Origin: Parapedobacter luteus
GTDB lineage: Bacteria; Bacteroidota; Bacteroidia; Sphingobacteriales; Sphingobacteriaceae
Assembly: GCF_900168055.1 (NCBI RefSeq)
Contig: NZ_FUYS01000010.1
Location: forward strand, 110,390 to 174,389
Reading direction: 5' to 3'
Length of the DNA stretch: 64,000 nt
In this document: positions 35,232-43,678 of the stretch, piece after piece
Position numbering within the stretch: position 1 is the first letter of the stretch
Layout: every line of letters begins with the position of its first letter
The notes under the pieces: generated by a model
The model's database searches: none
Told to the model about the DNA's origin: nothing
What the model saw: the letters and a program-made list of their open reading frames with translations, nothing else
Made by a program: the position numbers and the translations under genes

Positions 35232-36592
35232 CGAAATACTTCATCCAAGCTTTCAAAAATTGCGCGTTTTGCCTTCTCAAGCTCAATTTTGCTATGAGCT
35301 GCGGAGACGAATCCTACCTCATAGCCCGAAGGGCCGAGGTAAATGCCCCGATTGAGCAGTTCGCGGTGAAAGGTTTTGTAGTACTCCATGCTGGCTGGAT
35401 CAATGTCGCTGGCTGCCCGGATATGGGCTTTATCGGTAAACGCAAACCAGAAGATTGAACCTACGTTGAGCACGTTAACCCGATAATTTTTAGCCTTGGC
35501 ATATCGCTGGATAGCGTCGGCAAATTCTTCGGTTTTGGTATTGAGATTTTTATAGAAGTTGCTCGTGCGCAATTCGGTGAGTTGTGCTATTCCTGCTGCC
35601 ATAGCAACCGGATTGCCTGAAAGCGTACCCGCTTGATAAACGCCGCCGTCGGGCGAAATAAGGCGCATCAGTTCGGTTGAAGCACCGTATGCGCCGACGG
35701 GCATCCCCCCTCCGATAATTTTGCCATAGGTGATGATATCCGGCTGTACGTCATAGTGGGCAGCGGCGCCCTCAAATCCCAAACGGAAGCCCGTGATGAC
35801 CTCATCAAAAATGAGCAAGCTGCCGTTTGCCTTGGTGATATCCCTCAAGGATTGTATGTACGCGCTTTCTTGGATAAGTAAACCATTGTTTGACGGGATT
35901 CCTTCGATGATGACCGCTGCAATCTGTTCTTTGAAGTTCGCGAAGGCTGTCTCCAAGGCCGTCTTATCATTCAAGGGGATAACAATCGTTTCGTCTGCAA
36001 ACGCCTTTGGTACACCAGCCGAAGAGGTTTCGCCAAAGGTAACCAAACCCGATCCAGCTTTGACCAGCAGTGCGTCGGAATGGCCATGGTAGCAGCCTTC
36101 GAATTTGATAATCTTATCGCGCCCGGTATACCCACGAGCCAGGCGAATGGCAGACATCACCGCCTCCGTACCCGAACTGACGAAGCGTATTTTTTCAATG
36201 TACCTGTTGTTTTTGAGTATAAGCTCGGCAAGCTCATTTTCCAGTGCTGTGGGGGCGCCGAAGCTTAATCCTTTCGCAAGCGTTTTGGTTACCTTTTCGC
36301 GTATTTTAGGGTGATTGTGGCCCAATATCAGAGGCCCCCATGAACAACAGAAATCGATAAACTGGTTCCCGTCAGCATCCCAAAGGAAGCAACCGTCACC
36401 ACGTTCAATGAATAACGGGGTGCCGTAAACCGATTTGAATGCCCGCACGGGTGAGTTAACCCCGCCCGGGAAATAATTTTTGGCTTTTTCATAAAATTCT
36501 GCAGACTTCTCCCGTGAGATATCTCCTTTCTTTCCGGCTGATGGCCGGGTGTCATCGCTTCCGCCAAAAGCTTTTTTCAGTGAATTCAGCAT
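35213..36592 (-). CDS. hemL: Glutamate-1-semialdehyde 2,1-aminomutase
   Basis: A 459-residue PLP enzyme converting glutamate-1-semialdehyde into 5-aminolevulinate. Motifs: GGVNSPVRAFKSV, VSSGTEAVMSAIRLARGYTGRDKIIKFEGCYHGHSD, LIFDEVITGFR, and the PLP Lys in TYGKIIGGGMPVGAYG (about 290). It has a 25-residue N-terminal extension (LNSLKKAFGGSDDTRPSAGK) compared with most HemL proteins, with no internal ATG to replace it. Last gene of the hem cluster. Confidence 0.96.
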   Translation of the reverse strand: MLNSLKKAFGGSDDTRPSAGKKGDISREKSAEFYEKAKNYFPGGVNSPVRAFKSVYGTPLFIERGDGCFLWDADGNQFIDFCCSWGPLILGHNHPKIREKVTKTLAKGLSFGAPTALENELAELILKNNRYIEKIRFVSSGTEAVMSAIRLARGYTGRDKIIKFEGCYHGHSDALLVKAGSGLVTFGETSSAGVPKAFADETIVIPLNDKTALETAFANFKEQIAAVIIEGIPSNNGLLIQESAYIQSLRDITKANGSLLIFDEVITGFRLGFEGAAAHYDVQPDIITYGKIIGGGMPVGAYGASTELMRLISPDGGVYQAGTLSGNPVAMAAGIAQLTELRTSNFYKNLNTKTEEFADAIQRYAKAKNYRVNVLNVGSIFWFAFTDKAHIRAASDIDPASMEYYKTFHRELLNRGIYLGPSGYEVGFVSAAHSKIELEKAKRAIFESLDEVFRHKPAV

Positions 36593-36622
36593 AATAAATA
36601 TGATCGTGTTTTTCTTTATTCC

Positions 36623-37594
36623 CTAAAGCCATTTCTTTTCCAGCACTTCCTTCGCATGGTAGGTGAGGATTGCGGTGGCGCCCGCACGCCGTATACCCAT
36701 AAGCACCTCCATCGTGGCCCGTTGCTCATCAAGCCAGCCGTTGCGCGCAGAAGCCTTGATCATGGCGTATTCCCCGCTTACGTTGTATGCAGCAATTGGT
36801 AGGTCAAAATTGTCTTTGAGTAATTTGATGACATCCAAATAGGGGAGCGCAGGTTTTACCATCAAGAAATCGGCACCCTCTTGCGTGTCCAAGTGGGCTT
36901 CTATCAAGGCTTCCCGTTGATTTGCCGGATTCATTTGATACGTCTTTTTATCACCGTGCTTTGGGGCTGAATTCAGCGCATCACGGAAGGGGCCATAAAA
37001 AGCGCTGGCATATTTTGCGGTATACGACATGAGGGATACCTTGGAGAAGCCGTTTTCATCCAGTACCTTACGGATATAGCCGATCCGGCCATCCATCATA
37101 TCCGATGGGGCAATAATATCAGCGCCAGCCTGTGCATGGGCCAAGGCCATCTTAGCCAGAATGTCCAAGGTTTCATCATTGAGGATTTCGCCATTTTCAA
37201 CAATGCCATCGTGTCCGTCGCTGCTGTAAGGATCCATCGCTACGTCCGTGACCACGCAGGCCTCGGGGAAATGCTGTTTTACCTCACGGATGGCCCGAAG
37301 GTATAAGCTGTCTTCCCGTAAGCTTTCGGACGCATATTTGTCTTTCAGTGCCTCGTCAATATTGGGGAACAGATCAAATGCACGTAATCCAAGGTTCAAG
37401 CACGCCTCCACTTCCCGTAGTAACCTATCAATGGAGTATCGGTAAATACCTGGCATAGACGCCACCTCTGTCTGTACATCCTTTCCGTCGATGATAAACA
37501 ATGGGAATATCAGATTGGAGGCGCTTAGTCGTGTCTCCTGTACCATATCACGTATAACCGCCGATTTGCGGTTCCTTCTAGGACGTATCAGCAT
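36623..37594 (-). CDS. hemB: Delta-aminolevulinic acid dehydratase
   Basis: A 323-residue enzyme condensing two 5-aminolevulinates into porphobilinogen. SNLIFPLFIIDG, ALAHAQAGADIIAPSDMMDGRIGYIRKVLDENGF, the first active Lys in MSYTAKYASAFYGPFRDAL and the second in FLMVKPALPYLDVIK are conserved. The zinc-ligand triple Cys is absent, with VVTDVAMDPYSSDGHDG in that region, so it is of the magnesium-dependent type. It lies between hemCD and hemL. Confidence 0.96.
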   Translation of the reverse strand: MLIRPRRNRKSAVIRDMVQETRLSASNLIFPLFIIDGKDVQTEVASMPGIYRYSIDRLLREVEACLNLGLRAFDLFPNIDEALKDKYASESLREDSLYLRAIREVKQHFPEACVVTDVAMDPYSSDGHDGIVENGEILNDETLDILAKMALAHAQAGADIIAPSDMMDGRIGYIRKVLDENGFSKVSLMSYTAKYASAFYGPFRDALNSAPKHGDKKTYQMNPANQREALIEAHLDTQEGADFLMVKPALPYLDVIKLLKDNFDLPIAAYNVSGEYAMIKASARNGWLDEQRATMEVLMGIRRAGATAILTYHAKEVLEKKWL

Positions 37595-37663
37595 GTGTTC
37601 AGTATCTTTATTTTGTGTGTGCTATAGCCGTGCCGGGCATCAGGTACAGCTATAATTCCAAAA

Positions 37664-39301
37664 TTAATAATCAAGTCCAAAAACCGCTTCGGCCAACCCA
37701 ATTTCGTCCGGTGAATAGGGAAGCGTGTAAGGAAGGCCCAGCTCTTCAATCCGTTTACCTGTAGAGCGTCCGATGCAGATGATTTTTTGTCCCGGTTCGA
37801 CTAAATTATCCGCAAAATAAGCTTCTACATTAGTTGGACTGGTGAAGATGAGTACATCTGCGTTGGATTTGTCTACATTTGTGTCCATCCGGGTTTGATA
37901 TACCGGTAAATTGATGATTTTCGTGTCTGCGGTTAATGATTTTTGTATGGTTTCAAGCGAATCCTTGGCTCGCGGGATGAGCACCGTGGTTCCGGATGCT
38001 ATCTTAGCAAATTCGGTAGCAATTTCTTCCATATTTATGCCTAACCGCTCTCCTGAAAAATCAGGAGCATGCCCAAATTGTCGTAGCATCTCCTCCGAAC
38101 CCCGTCCGATAACGGCAAATTTTGTCCGTTTGCTGAGCCGTGGTTCTAGTCGGAAAAAGTTTTCTATCCCATTTTTGCTGCCGAAGAAGATCCAGTCTAC
38201 GTACTTCAGGATGTAGGGATCGAGTTTATTAATGATTGGAAATATCCGGATGAGGGAGCGGCCGTCTACTGCAATGCCATGCTTGGCCATAGCGCGGTAA
38301 AAATAGCTTGCAGCTGAGATGTCCCGTGTGATGAATACCTGGGAAGGGAATTTCCGGTTTTTATCAAACTTAGCGGCAATCCGTTCGGCTAAGCCTTCGG
38401 GACTGTCGGATGAAAGGTAGAGTCGATCCGGGAATTCGTCCTCACTATCCGCTTTCGACGTCCACACTTCGTACTTGCCCTGCTGCTTGCGGCAATAGCA
38501 ACCAAGGGGTGCGTGGCATCCCGCGTCGAATAAGTTTAATACTTTGCGTTCTACGGCAATTGTATCAGCTACCTCGGTATCATGAATAGCTTGCAGGACC
38601 TGATATAGCGCTTTATCGCTTTCGCGGATTTGTACGGCCAATACGCCTTGAGCCGGAGCGGGGATTATTTCCACGGGAGGCAATTCTTCCACATGAAAGT
38701 CGCTTAAGTCTGCAGCTATGCGGGTAAGACCGGCCTTGGCTAACATGATGGCGTCGTAGTTTTCATCACGCAGCTTTTCAATGCGCGTCAGCACGTTTCC
38801 CCGCAGGTCGTCAAACTCAAGGTCAGGACGCATGGCCAATAGCTGGGCTTTTCGGCGGTTTGACGAAGTGCCCACAATGGCATTGTGCTTTAGGGCCAGC
38901 CTTTTTTTGAGATCGACGCAATCTTTGTGAATAATGAGCAGTTCAGCAGGGTCTTCGCGGGAGCTCACCGCTGCAATAGTCAATCCAACAGGGTGCAATG
39001 TGGGGAGATCTTTATGCGAGTGAACGGCTAAGTCAATACCTCCACTCAATAACTCTTCTTCCAATTCCTTTGTGAAGAAACCCTTCCCTTCCAGCTTGTC
39101 TAACCGTAAATGCTGTACAATATCACCCTGGGTTTTGATAATTTTAAGCTCGGCACGGACACCTATATCGGCCAACCTGTCTTTAATGTAGTTGGCCTGC
39201 CATAACGCCAACTCACTACCGCGGGTACCTATAATAAGTGTTCGATCAATTTTTTGTGTGCTTGTTGCCGCAGTATTTACCAAGGGTTCTTCTATTAGCA
39301 T
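37664..39301 (-). CDS. hemC: Porphobilinogen deaminase-uroporphyrinogen-III synthase fusion
   Basis: A 545-residue fusion of HemC and HemD. The HemC part (about 17-320) has IGTRGSELALWQANYIKD, LAVHSHKDLP, EDPAELLI and DAGCHAPLG with the dipyrromethane cofactor Cys near 261. The HemD part (about 325-545) has VFITRD, DGRSLIRIFPI, DWIFFGSKNGIENFF and DVLIFTSPTNVEAYF. The fusion performs consecutive steps from porphobilinogen to uroporphyrinogen III. The start is the ATG at 39301; a TTG at 39307 also opens the frame. A promoter box abuts the ATG. Confidence 0.93.
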   Translation of the reverse strand: MLIEEPLVNTAATSTQKIDRTLIIGTRGSELALWQANYIKDRLADIGVRAELKIIKTQGDIVQHLRLDKLEGKGFFTKELEEELLSGGIDLAVHSHKDLPTLHPVGLTIAAVSSREDPAELLIIHKDCVDLKKRLALKHNAIVGTSSNRRKAQLLAMRPDLEFDDLRGNVLTRIEKLRDENYDAIMLAKAGLTRIAADLSDFHVEELPPVEIIPAPAQGVLAVQIRESDKALYQVLQAIHDTEVADTIAVERKVLNLFDAGCHAPLGCYCRKQQGKYEVWTSKADSEDEFPDRLYLSSDSPEGLAERIAAKFDKNRKFPSQVFITRDISAASYFYRAMAKHGIAVDGRSLIRIFPIINKLDPYILKYVDWIFFGSKNGIENFFRLEPRLSKRTKFAVIGRGSEEMLRQFGHAPDFSGERLGINMEEIATEFAKIASGTTVLIPRAKDSLETIQKSLTADTKIINLPVYQTRMDTNVDKSNADVLIFTSPTNVEAYFADNLVEPGQKIICIGRSTGKRIEELGLPYTLPYSPDEIGLAEAVFGLDY

Positions 39302-39304
39302 AAG

Positions 39305-39312
39305 CAAATTTA
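39305..39312 (-). promoter_or_regulatory. -7 box for hemCD
   Basis: Minus-strand TAAATTTG fits TAnnTTTG and ends three bases before the ATG at 39301, implying a leaderless transcript separate from hemA. Confidence 0.45.
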
Positions 39313-39401
39313 ATGAATAAAAGTATTACCCCGAACGGATATATTAAAAGAATATAAACATGAGAGGATGAAAGAGGAGCAGATAGCAGAAATTAGCCAA
39401 T

Positions 39402-40643
39402 TTAATTGATGTCAATCTGGTTTGTTTTTACCAAGATGTCTTTCGCCATGACCATAGGTACCTTGATGTATTTTTTCTCCATATAATCAATGACTTTTTC
39501 GAGTACCTGCCTCGAATTGGCATCCAGTGCATTGACCTCGGAAGCGAAGACCTCATTGAGTGCAAATGAACGGATTTCCTTTACTTTTTCAGGTACCTCA
39601 CGCATAGCGAGTTCAACGCGGCGTTGTTTTAATATTGGAATAAATTCGCGGATGTTTTCGGCAATAATCCGTTCTGCATGGGCAAGTTCTTCATAGCGCT
39701 CCTGTAGATTTTTGGAGGCTATGGCCTGTAGACTGCTTACCTCGATGTAGTGGGTCGGGTAGTGTTGCAGTACATCGGGGTGGACATCGTTTGGAATTGC
39801 TAAATCAACAATAACCTTTTTGTCTGTCTCTCCGTTGAGAAGTGATTGATAAAGGGTGGTGTCTACTATTGCTTCAGGTGCACCGGTGCAGGTAATCATG
39901 ATGTCGAAGCCACCTTTGTAATGCGCCAGTTCACTCAATGGGTAAGCTTTGGCATTGAGCTCTGTGCTCAACGCGAGCGCGTTTGCTAATGTGCGGTTGA
40001 ATACTACAAAATTGGAAAACCGATGCTTCTGTAAGTATTTGGCTATATTTTGATTGGTTTCGCCTGCGCCGATAATCAGGATGCGTGGATTTTCATGCAA
40101 TTTCATTTCCCGTAGTTTACGATAGGCAAGCGAAACTACTGAAACGGGGTTCCTGGATATCCGCGTGTGTGTATACACTTCTTTGGCTGTCTTGACTAAA
40201 CGGTTCATCACCAGCCGTAAAAAGTCGCCCGTGAATCCACTCTGTCGGCAACGCTCGTAGGCTTTGCGCACCTGGGCAAGGATTTCTTTTTCGCCCACCA
40301 CTAAGCTTTCCAAAGAGCAAGACATGCGTAGCAGATGATTGAGTGCGTCTAGGCCTTCATATGTGGTTACCTGCCCCAGAAAACACTCCAGCCGCTCGGA
40401 AGGGACACAGAAATTGAGCTTATGCATAAACTCCTTGACAAACGCGGGTTTTAGTTCATGTGCTCCATAAAAGACAAACTCCACACGGTTGCAGGTGCCG
40501 ATATAAAAAATTTCAGGAATGTCAAAGCTGTTTTTAAGATTAATTAGCCGACTCTCCAGCTCCTCGTTGCAGATAACAAGGTTGCCTAAATCCTTCAGAT
40601 CCACATGCTTGTGGGTGAATGCTATGACTTTGAGATTCTTCAA
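39402..40643 (-). CDS. hemA: Glutamyl-tRNA reductase (TTG start)
   Basis: A 413-residue NADPH-dependent enzyme reducing glutamyl-tRNA to glutamate-1-semialdehyde, the committed step of the C5 pathway. The catalytic Cys is in YIGTCNRVEF (about 51); SSLESLVVGEKEILAQVRKAYERC, ILIIGAGETNQNIAKYL and DLAIPNDVHPDV follow. No in-frame ATG exists near the start: the frame opens at a TTG at 40676, and family proteins begin MKNLKVIAFTHK, which here corresponds to a TTG at 40643. A weak start may limit the enzyme. An 18-base palindrome lies 50 bases upstream. Confidence 0.9.
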   Translation of the reverse strand: MKNLKVIAFTHKHVDLKDLGNLVICNEELESRLINLKNSFDIPEIFYIGTCNRVEFVFYGAHELKPAFVKEFMHKLNFCVPSERLECFLGQVTTYEGLDALNHLLRMSCSLESLVVGEKEILAQVRKAYERCRQSGFTGDFLRLVMNRLVKTAKEVYTHTRISRNPVSVVSLAYRKLREMKLHENPRILIIGAGETNQNIAKYLQKHRFSNFVVFNRTLANALALSTELNAKAYPLSELAHYKGGFDIMITCTGAPEAIVDTTLYQSLLNGETDKKVIVDLAIPNDVHPDVLQHYPTHYIEVSSLQAIASKNLQERYEELAHAERIIAENIREFIPILKQRRVELAMREVPEKVKEIRSFALNEVFASEVNALDANSRQVLEKVIDYMEKKYIKVPMVMAKDILVKTNQIDIN

Positions 40644-40692
40644 GGTTGTACTATGCTCACTAATTTCCGGTAACAAAAGTACAACATCTATG

Positions 40693-40710
40693 TTCTGACC
40701 TGTGTCAGAA
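40693..40710. promoter_or_regulatory. 18-bp perfect palindrome upstream of hemA
   Basis: TTCTGAC (40693-40699) and GTCAGAA (40704-40710) are exact inverted repeats around four bases. Length and position, 50 bases before the likely hemA start, fit a dimeric repressor or activator site. The cognate protein is unknown. Confidence 0.55.
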
Positions 40711-40869
40711 ACGTGTAAAACACAGATATTTAGAATGGTTATAAATTAACGGTCGCCACGCCTGTCCGGCATAGCGGGCGAAAAGCCCCGCGCGTAAAGC
40801 AAAAAAGCTCCTGTGCCCAGAAACTGCCAAAATAGATCTTTCTTTTTTACTAACAGCAAAAATACACAA

Positions 40870-40901
40870 TTTGCTATAGCGTAAAAAATAGCATAGATTT
40901 G
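40870..40901 (+). promoter_or_regulatory. Promoter of the thiamine receptor gene (TTTG-N20-TAGATTTG)
   Basis: TTTG at 40870-40873 and TAGATTTG at 40894-40901, 20 bases apart, match the Bacteroidetes -33/-7 consensus and stand just before the second TPP aptamer. Confidence 0.8.
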
Positions 40902-40910
40902 TCCATTCGA

Positions 40911-41057
40911 TTAGGGGTGCCTTGTTTGTTCAAGCAGACACGAATTAAGGCTGAGATCATACCCATTGGCGCCATGGTGCCAAGCACCTGATCCGGATAA
41001 TGCCGGCGTAGGGAAGGTAAGTTAAATGACGGGACTGCTATGACCCCTTATGGCAGT
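40911..41057 (+). promoter_or_regulatory. TPP riboswitch upstream of TonB receptor
   Basis: The thi-box AGGGGTG (40913-40919), GGCTGAGATCATACCC core and CACCTGATCCGGATAATGCC (ending in GGCGTAGGGAAGG by about 41018) are nearly consensus. The P3 arm is longer than in the thiS copy. Downstream, ACTGCTAT (41034-41041) pairs with ATGGCAGT (41050-41057) in an 8-bp hairpin with one G-U pair; its loop contains ACCCCT, the exact complement of AGGGGT of the thi-box. The hairpin lacks a T tract, so translation control is as likely as termination. Confidence 0.93.
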
Positions 41058-41083
41058 AATGTTTAACTAAAATACAACTTCAA

Positions 41084-43549
41084 ATGTTTAAAAGATTAAT
41101 CGCAGGGATTGCGCTAGTTACGTACGCGGGCGTTTCTATCGCCCAGCACAACATCATTGTACAGGTACGGCATGCGGATAGTGATAGGCCTATGCCCGGA
41201 GCCTCCGTACGTTTGGAAGGAACCATTTATCAAGGACAGACGGATGCAGAAGGCCAGGCTGTCATCCGCAATGTGAAAGCGGGTGCATACACGATTACCG
41301 TCAGCCATCTGGGGTACACGCCGGTGGTTCGGCAGGTCGTTCTCAATCAAGAGCAACAGATCCACCTTGAGCTGCAACGGGCTACGCTGCTGACGGAAGA
41401 AGTCGTGGTGCAGGCAACACGAGCCACTGAAAATACCGCTACCACCTACAAAAACCTAAGTAAAGCGGACCTCGCTAAAAATAACCTGGGGCAAGATATT
41501 CCTTATCTGCTCGATCAGACACCGGGGGTGGTGATTTCTTCTGACGCGGGGGCTGGTATCGGGTACACGAGTATGCGTATACGTGGAAGCGACGCGCAGC
41601 GGACGAACGTAACAATCAATGGTATCCCATTGAATGACGCTGAAAGCTTGGGGTCCTTTTTTGTCAATCTGCCGGATTTTGCCTCCTCCATAGATAATAT
41701 TCAGATACAACGTGGTGTAGGTACTTCTACCAATGGTGCTGGGGCTTTTGGTGCCAGCTTAAACATCCAAACCAATACGCTCAACGCTGAACCATATGCC
41801 GAATTAGACAACTCTTTTGGTTCCTACAATTCATGGAAAAATACCGTACGGCTTGGGACAGGGCTTATTGACGATCGGTTTAGTTTCGATGGGCGGTTGT
41901 CGCGTATCACAAGTGATGGCTACATCGACCGGGCAACCGCTGATTTACAGTCGTTTTTTCTTTCAGGTGCCTGGCACGGCAAAAATAGCCTGCTTCGAGC
42001 GAATGTGTTTGGAGGCAGGGAGAAAACATACCAAGCCTGGTATGGCACGCCGGAATCGCGGCTCACTGGAGACGTGGCGGCGATGAATGCCTATGCCGAT
42101 GACGATGGATTGAACGACGATGAGCGCAATAATTTGCTGCGCTCCGACAGGCGGTATAACAAATACCTGTACGACAACGAGACCGATAATTACCAACAGA
42201 CCCATTATCAGTTGTTGTTTTCCACAGCCTTGAATGGAAGGTTGACACTAAACACAGCGTTGCATTATACACGTGGTAAAGGGTATTACGAGCAATTCAG
42301 GGACAATGATGACTATGTCGATTATGGTTTGCCTCCCGTGGTGATAGAAGGCAACACCATAACAGCTACCGATCTGGTGCGCCAACGGTGGTTGGATAAT
42401 CATTTTTACGGTGGTACGTATTCACTGGTGTTTGAGAATCATCAGGGGCTCCAACTGACCTGGGGTGGAGGGTATAATCAGTACGAAGGTGGGCATTATG
42501 GCGATATTGTGTGGTCTCAGTATCCATTGGCCACAGGGGGGATGTACCCGCCTAGTGCGCGTGGTGCATTCCGGACGGCCTATCGCTACTATGATGGTGA
42601 TGCAACCAAAAAGGATTTTAATACGTATGCGAAAGCGTCGTATCAACTGGGCAAATGGTTTTTATTCGCGGATATCCAGTACCGGCACATTGATTACGCC
42701 ATTGCGGGTATAGATAACGACCTACGTGACATTACACAGAACGCTACCTTTGATTTCTTGAACCCTAAGGTAGGGCTTACCTATCACTTGTCGGCCGCAA
42801 GCAATGTGTACGTTTCCTATGCTTTGGCCAATAAAGAACCGGTCCGCAGCGATTTTACTGATTGGCCTGTTGATCAAACACCCAAAGCGGAGCAATTGCA
42901 TGATATCGAAGCTGGCTATCGCATCCGATCGCCGCGATTTAATGTTGGTATAAACGGCTATGCGATGCTTTACAAGAACCAGTTGGTACTTACCGGACAG
43001 CTCAATGATGTAGGAGCGACTTTGCGCCGGAACGTTGATAATAGCTATCGCATCGGATTGGAGGTTGACGGTAGATGGGCACCGGTACGTTGGTTTACCT
43101 GGGGGGCAACGCTCGCTTACAGCCAAAACAAGATAAAGGATTTTATTGAAGTGGTGGGCGACGTGGAAAATTTTTATGAAACCACCGACATTTCGTTCTC
43201 GCCGGATTGGGTGGCGTCCAGCGAGCTGCTTTTTAAGCCATGGGAACGCGCTGAACTGGCATTGTTGTCTAAATATGTATCGAGGCAATACCTCGATAAT
43301 ACGGGCCATGCAGGTCGAAGCATTGACGGCTTTTTGGTTAATCATGTCCGCCTTTCCTACAATACGTCCTTGTGGAATTTGAAAAATATCGGGATGACGT
43401 TACTGATCAATAATGTTTTTAACGAAAGATATTCGTCAAACGGTTATACATGGGGATACTATATGTCCGAAACCGATAGAATAGATTACAATTTTTATTA
43501 TCCACAAGCGACAGCTAACTTTCTGTTGGGATTGAATCTCCGGTTTTAG
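41084..43549 (+). CDS. TonB-dependent receptor, thiamine-regulated (Omr1 type)
   Basis: An 821-residue outer-membrane protein. Signal peptide FKRLIAGIALVTYAGVSIAQ; a carboxypeptidase-regulatory-like domain (residues 23-105: PGASVRLEGTIYQGQTDAEGQAVI); a plug domain (LAKNNLGQDIPYLLDQTPGVV, MRIRGSDAQRTNVTINGIPLNDAES); then a beta barrel ending in ATANFLLGLNLRF with the terminal Phe. Position behind a TPP riboswitch matches the predicted thiamine receptor Omr1 of Bacteroidetes, so import of thiamine or a precursor is inferred. The inner-membrane transporter PnuT and a pyrophosphokinase that often follow are absent here. Confidence 0.9.
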   Translation: MFKRLIAGIALVTYAGVSIAQHNIIVQVRHADSDRPMPGASVRLEGTIYQGQTDAEGQAVIRNVKAGAYTITVSHLGYTPVVRQVVLNQEQQIHLELQRATLLTEEVVVQATRATENTATTYKNLSKADLAKNNLGQDIPYLLDQTPGVVISSDAGAGIGYTSMRIRGSDAQRTNVTINGIPLNDAESLGSFFVNLPDFASSIDNIQIQRGVGTSTNGAGAFGASLNIQTNTLNAEPYAELDNSFGSYNSWKNTVRLGTGLIDDRFSFDGRLSRITSDGYIDRATADLQSFFLSGAWHGKNSLLRANVFGGREKTYQAWYGTPESRLTGDVAAMNAYADDDGLNDDERNNLLRSDRRYNKYLYDNETDNYQQTHYQLLFSTALNGRLTLNTALHYTRGKGYYEQFRDNDDYVDYGLPPVVIEGNTITATDLVRQRWLDNHFYGGTYSLVFENHQGLQLTWGGGYNQYEGGHYGDIVWSQYPLATGGMYPPSARGAFRTAYRYYDGDATKKDFNTYAKASYQLGKWFLFADIQYRHIDYAIAGIDNDLRDITQNATFDFLNPKVGLTYHLSAASNVYVSYALANKEPVRSDFTDWPVDQTPKAEQLHDIEAGYRIRSPRFNVGINGYAMLYKNQLVLTGQLNDVGATLRRNVDNSYRIGLEVDGRWAPVRWFTWGATLAYSQNKIKDFIEVVGDVENFYETTDISFSPDWVASSELLFKPWERAELALLSKYVSRQYLDNTGHAGRSIDGFLVNHVRLSYNTSLWNLKNIGMTLLINNVFNERYSSNGYTWGYYMSETDRIDYNFYYPQATANFLLGLNLRF

Positions 43550-43662
43550 TGATTTGCGCCCTAACGTGGTAATGATGAGTGTGCTATGTGAAAATAGCGG
43601 TGCACTTGTTTTTTTGTGTGTAGCCATAGCATTGATTTTTTGGCCAAAATGTCGTTATCTTT

Positions 43663-43678
43663 AGCGAAATTTTTCGCT
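43663..43678. repeat. Inverted repeat at the sugar dehydrogenase start
   Basis: AGCGAAA (43663-43669) and TTTCGCT (43672-43678) form a 7-bp stem with a 2-base loop directly before the ATG at 43679. A TATCTTTA sequence at 43657-43664 resembles the -7 box but has A in the last position. The repeat could be an operator or a start-site hairpin. Confidence 0.4.
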
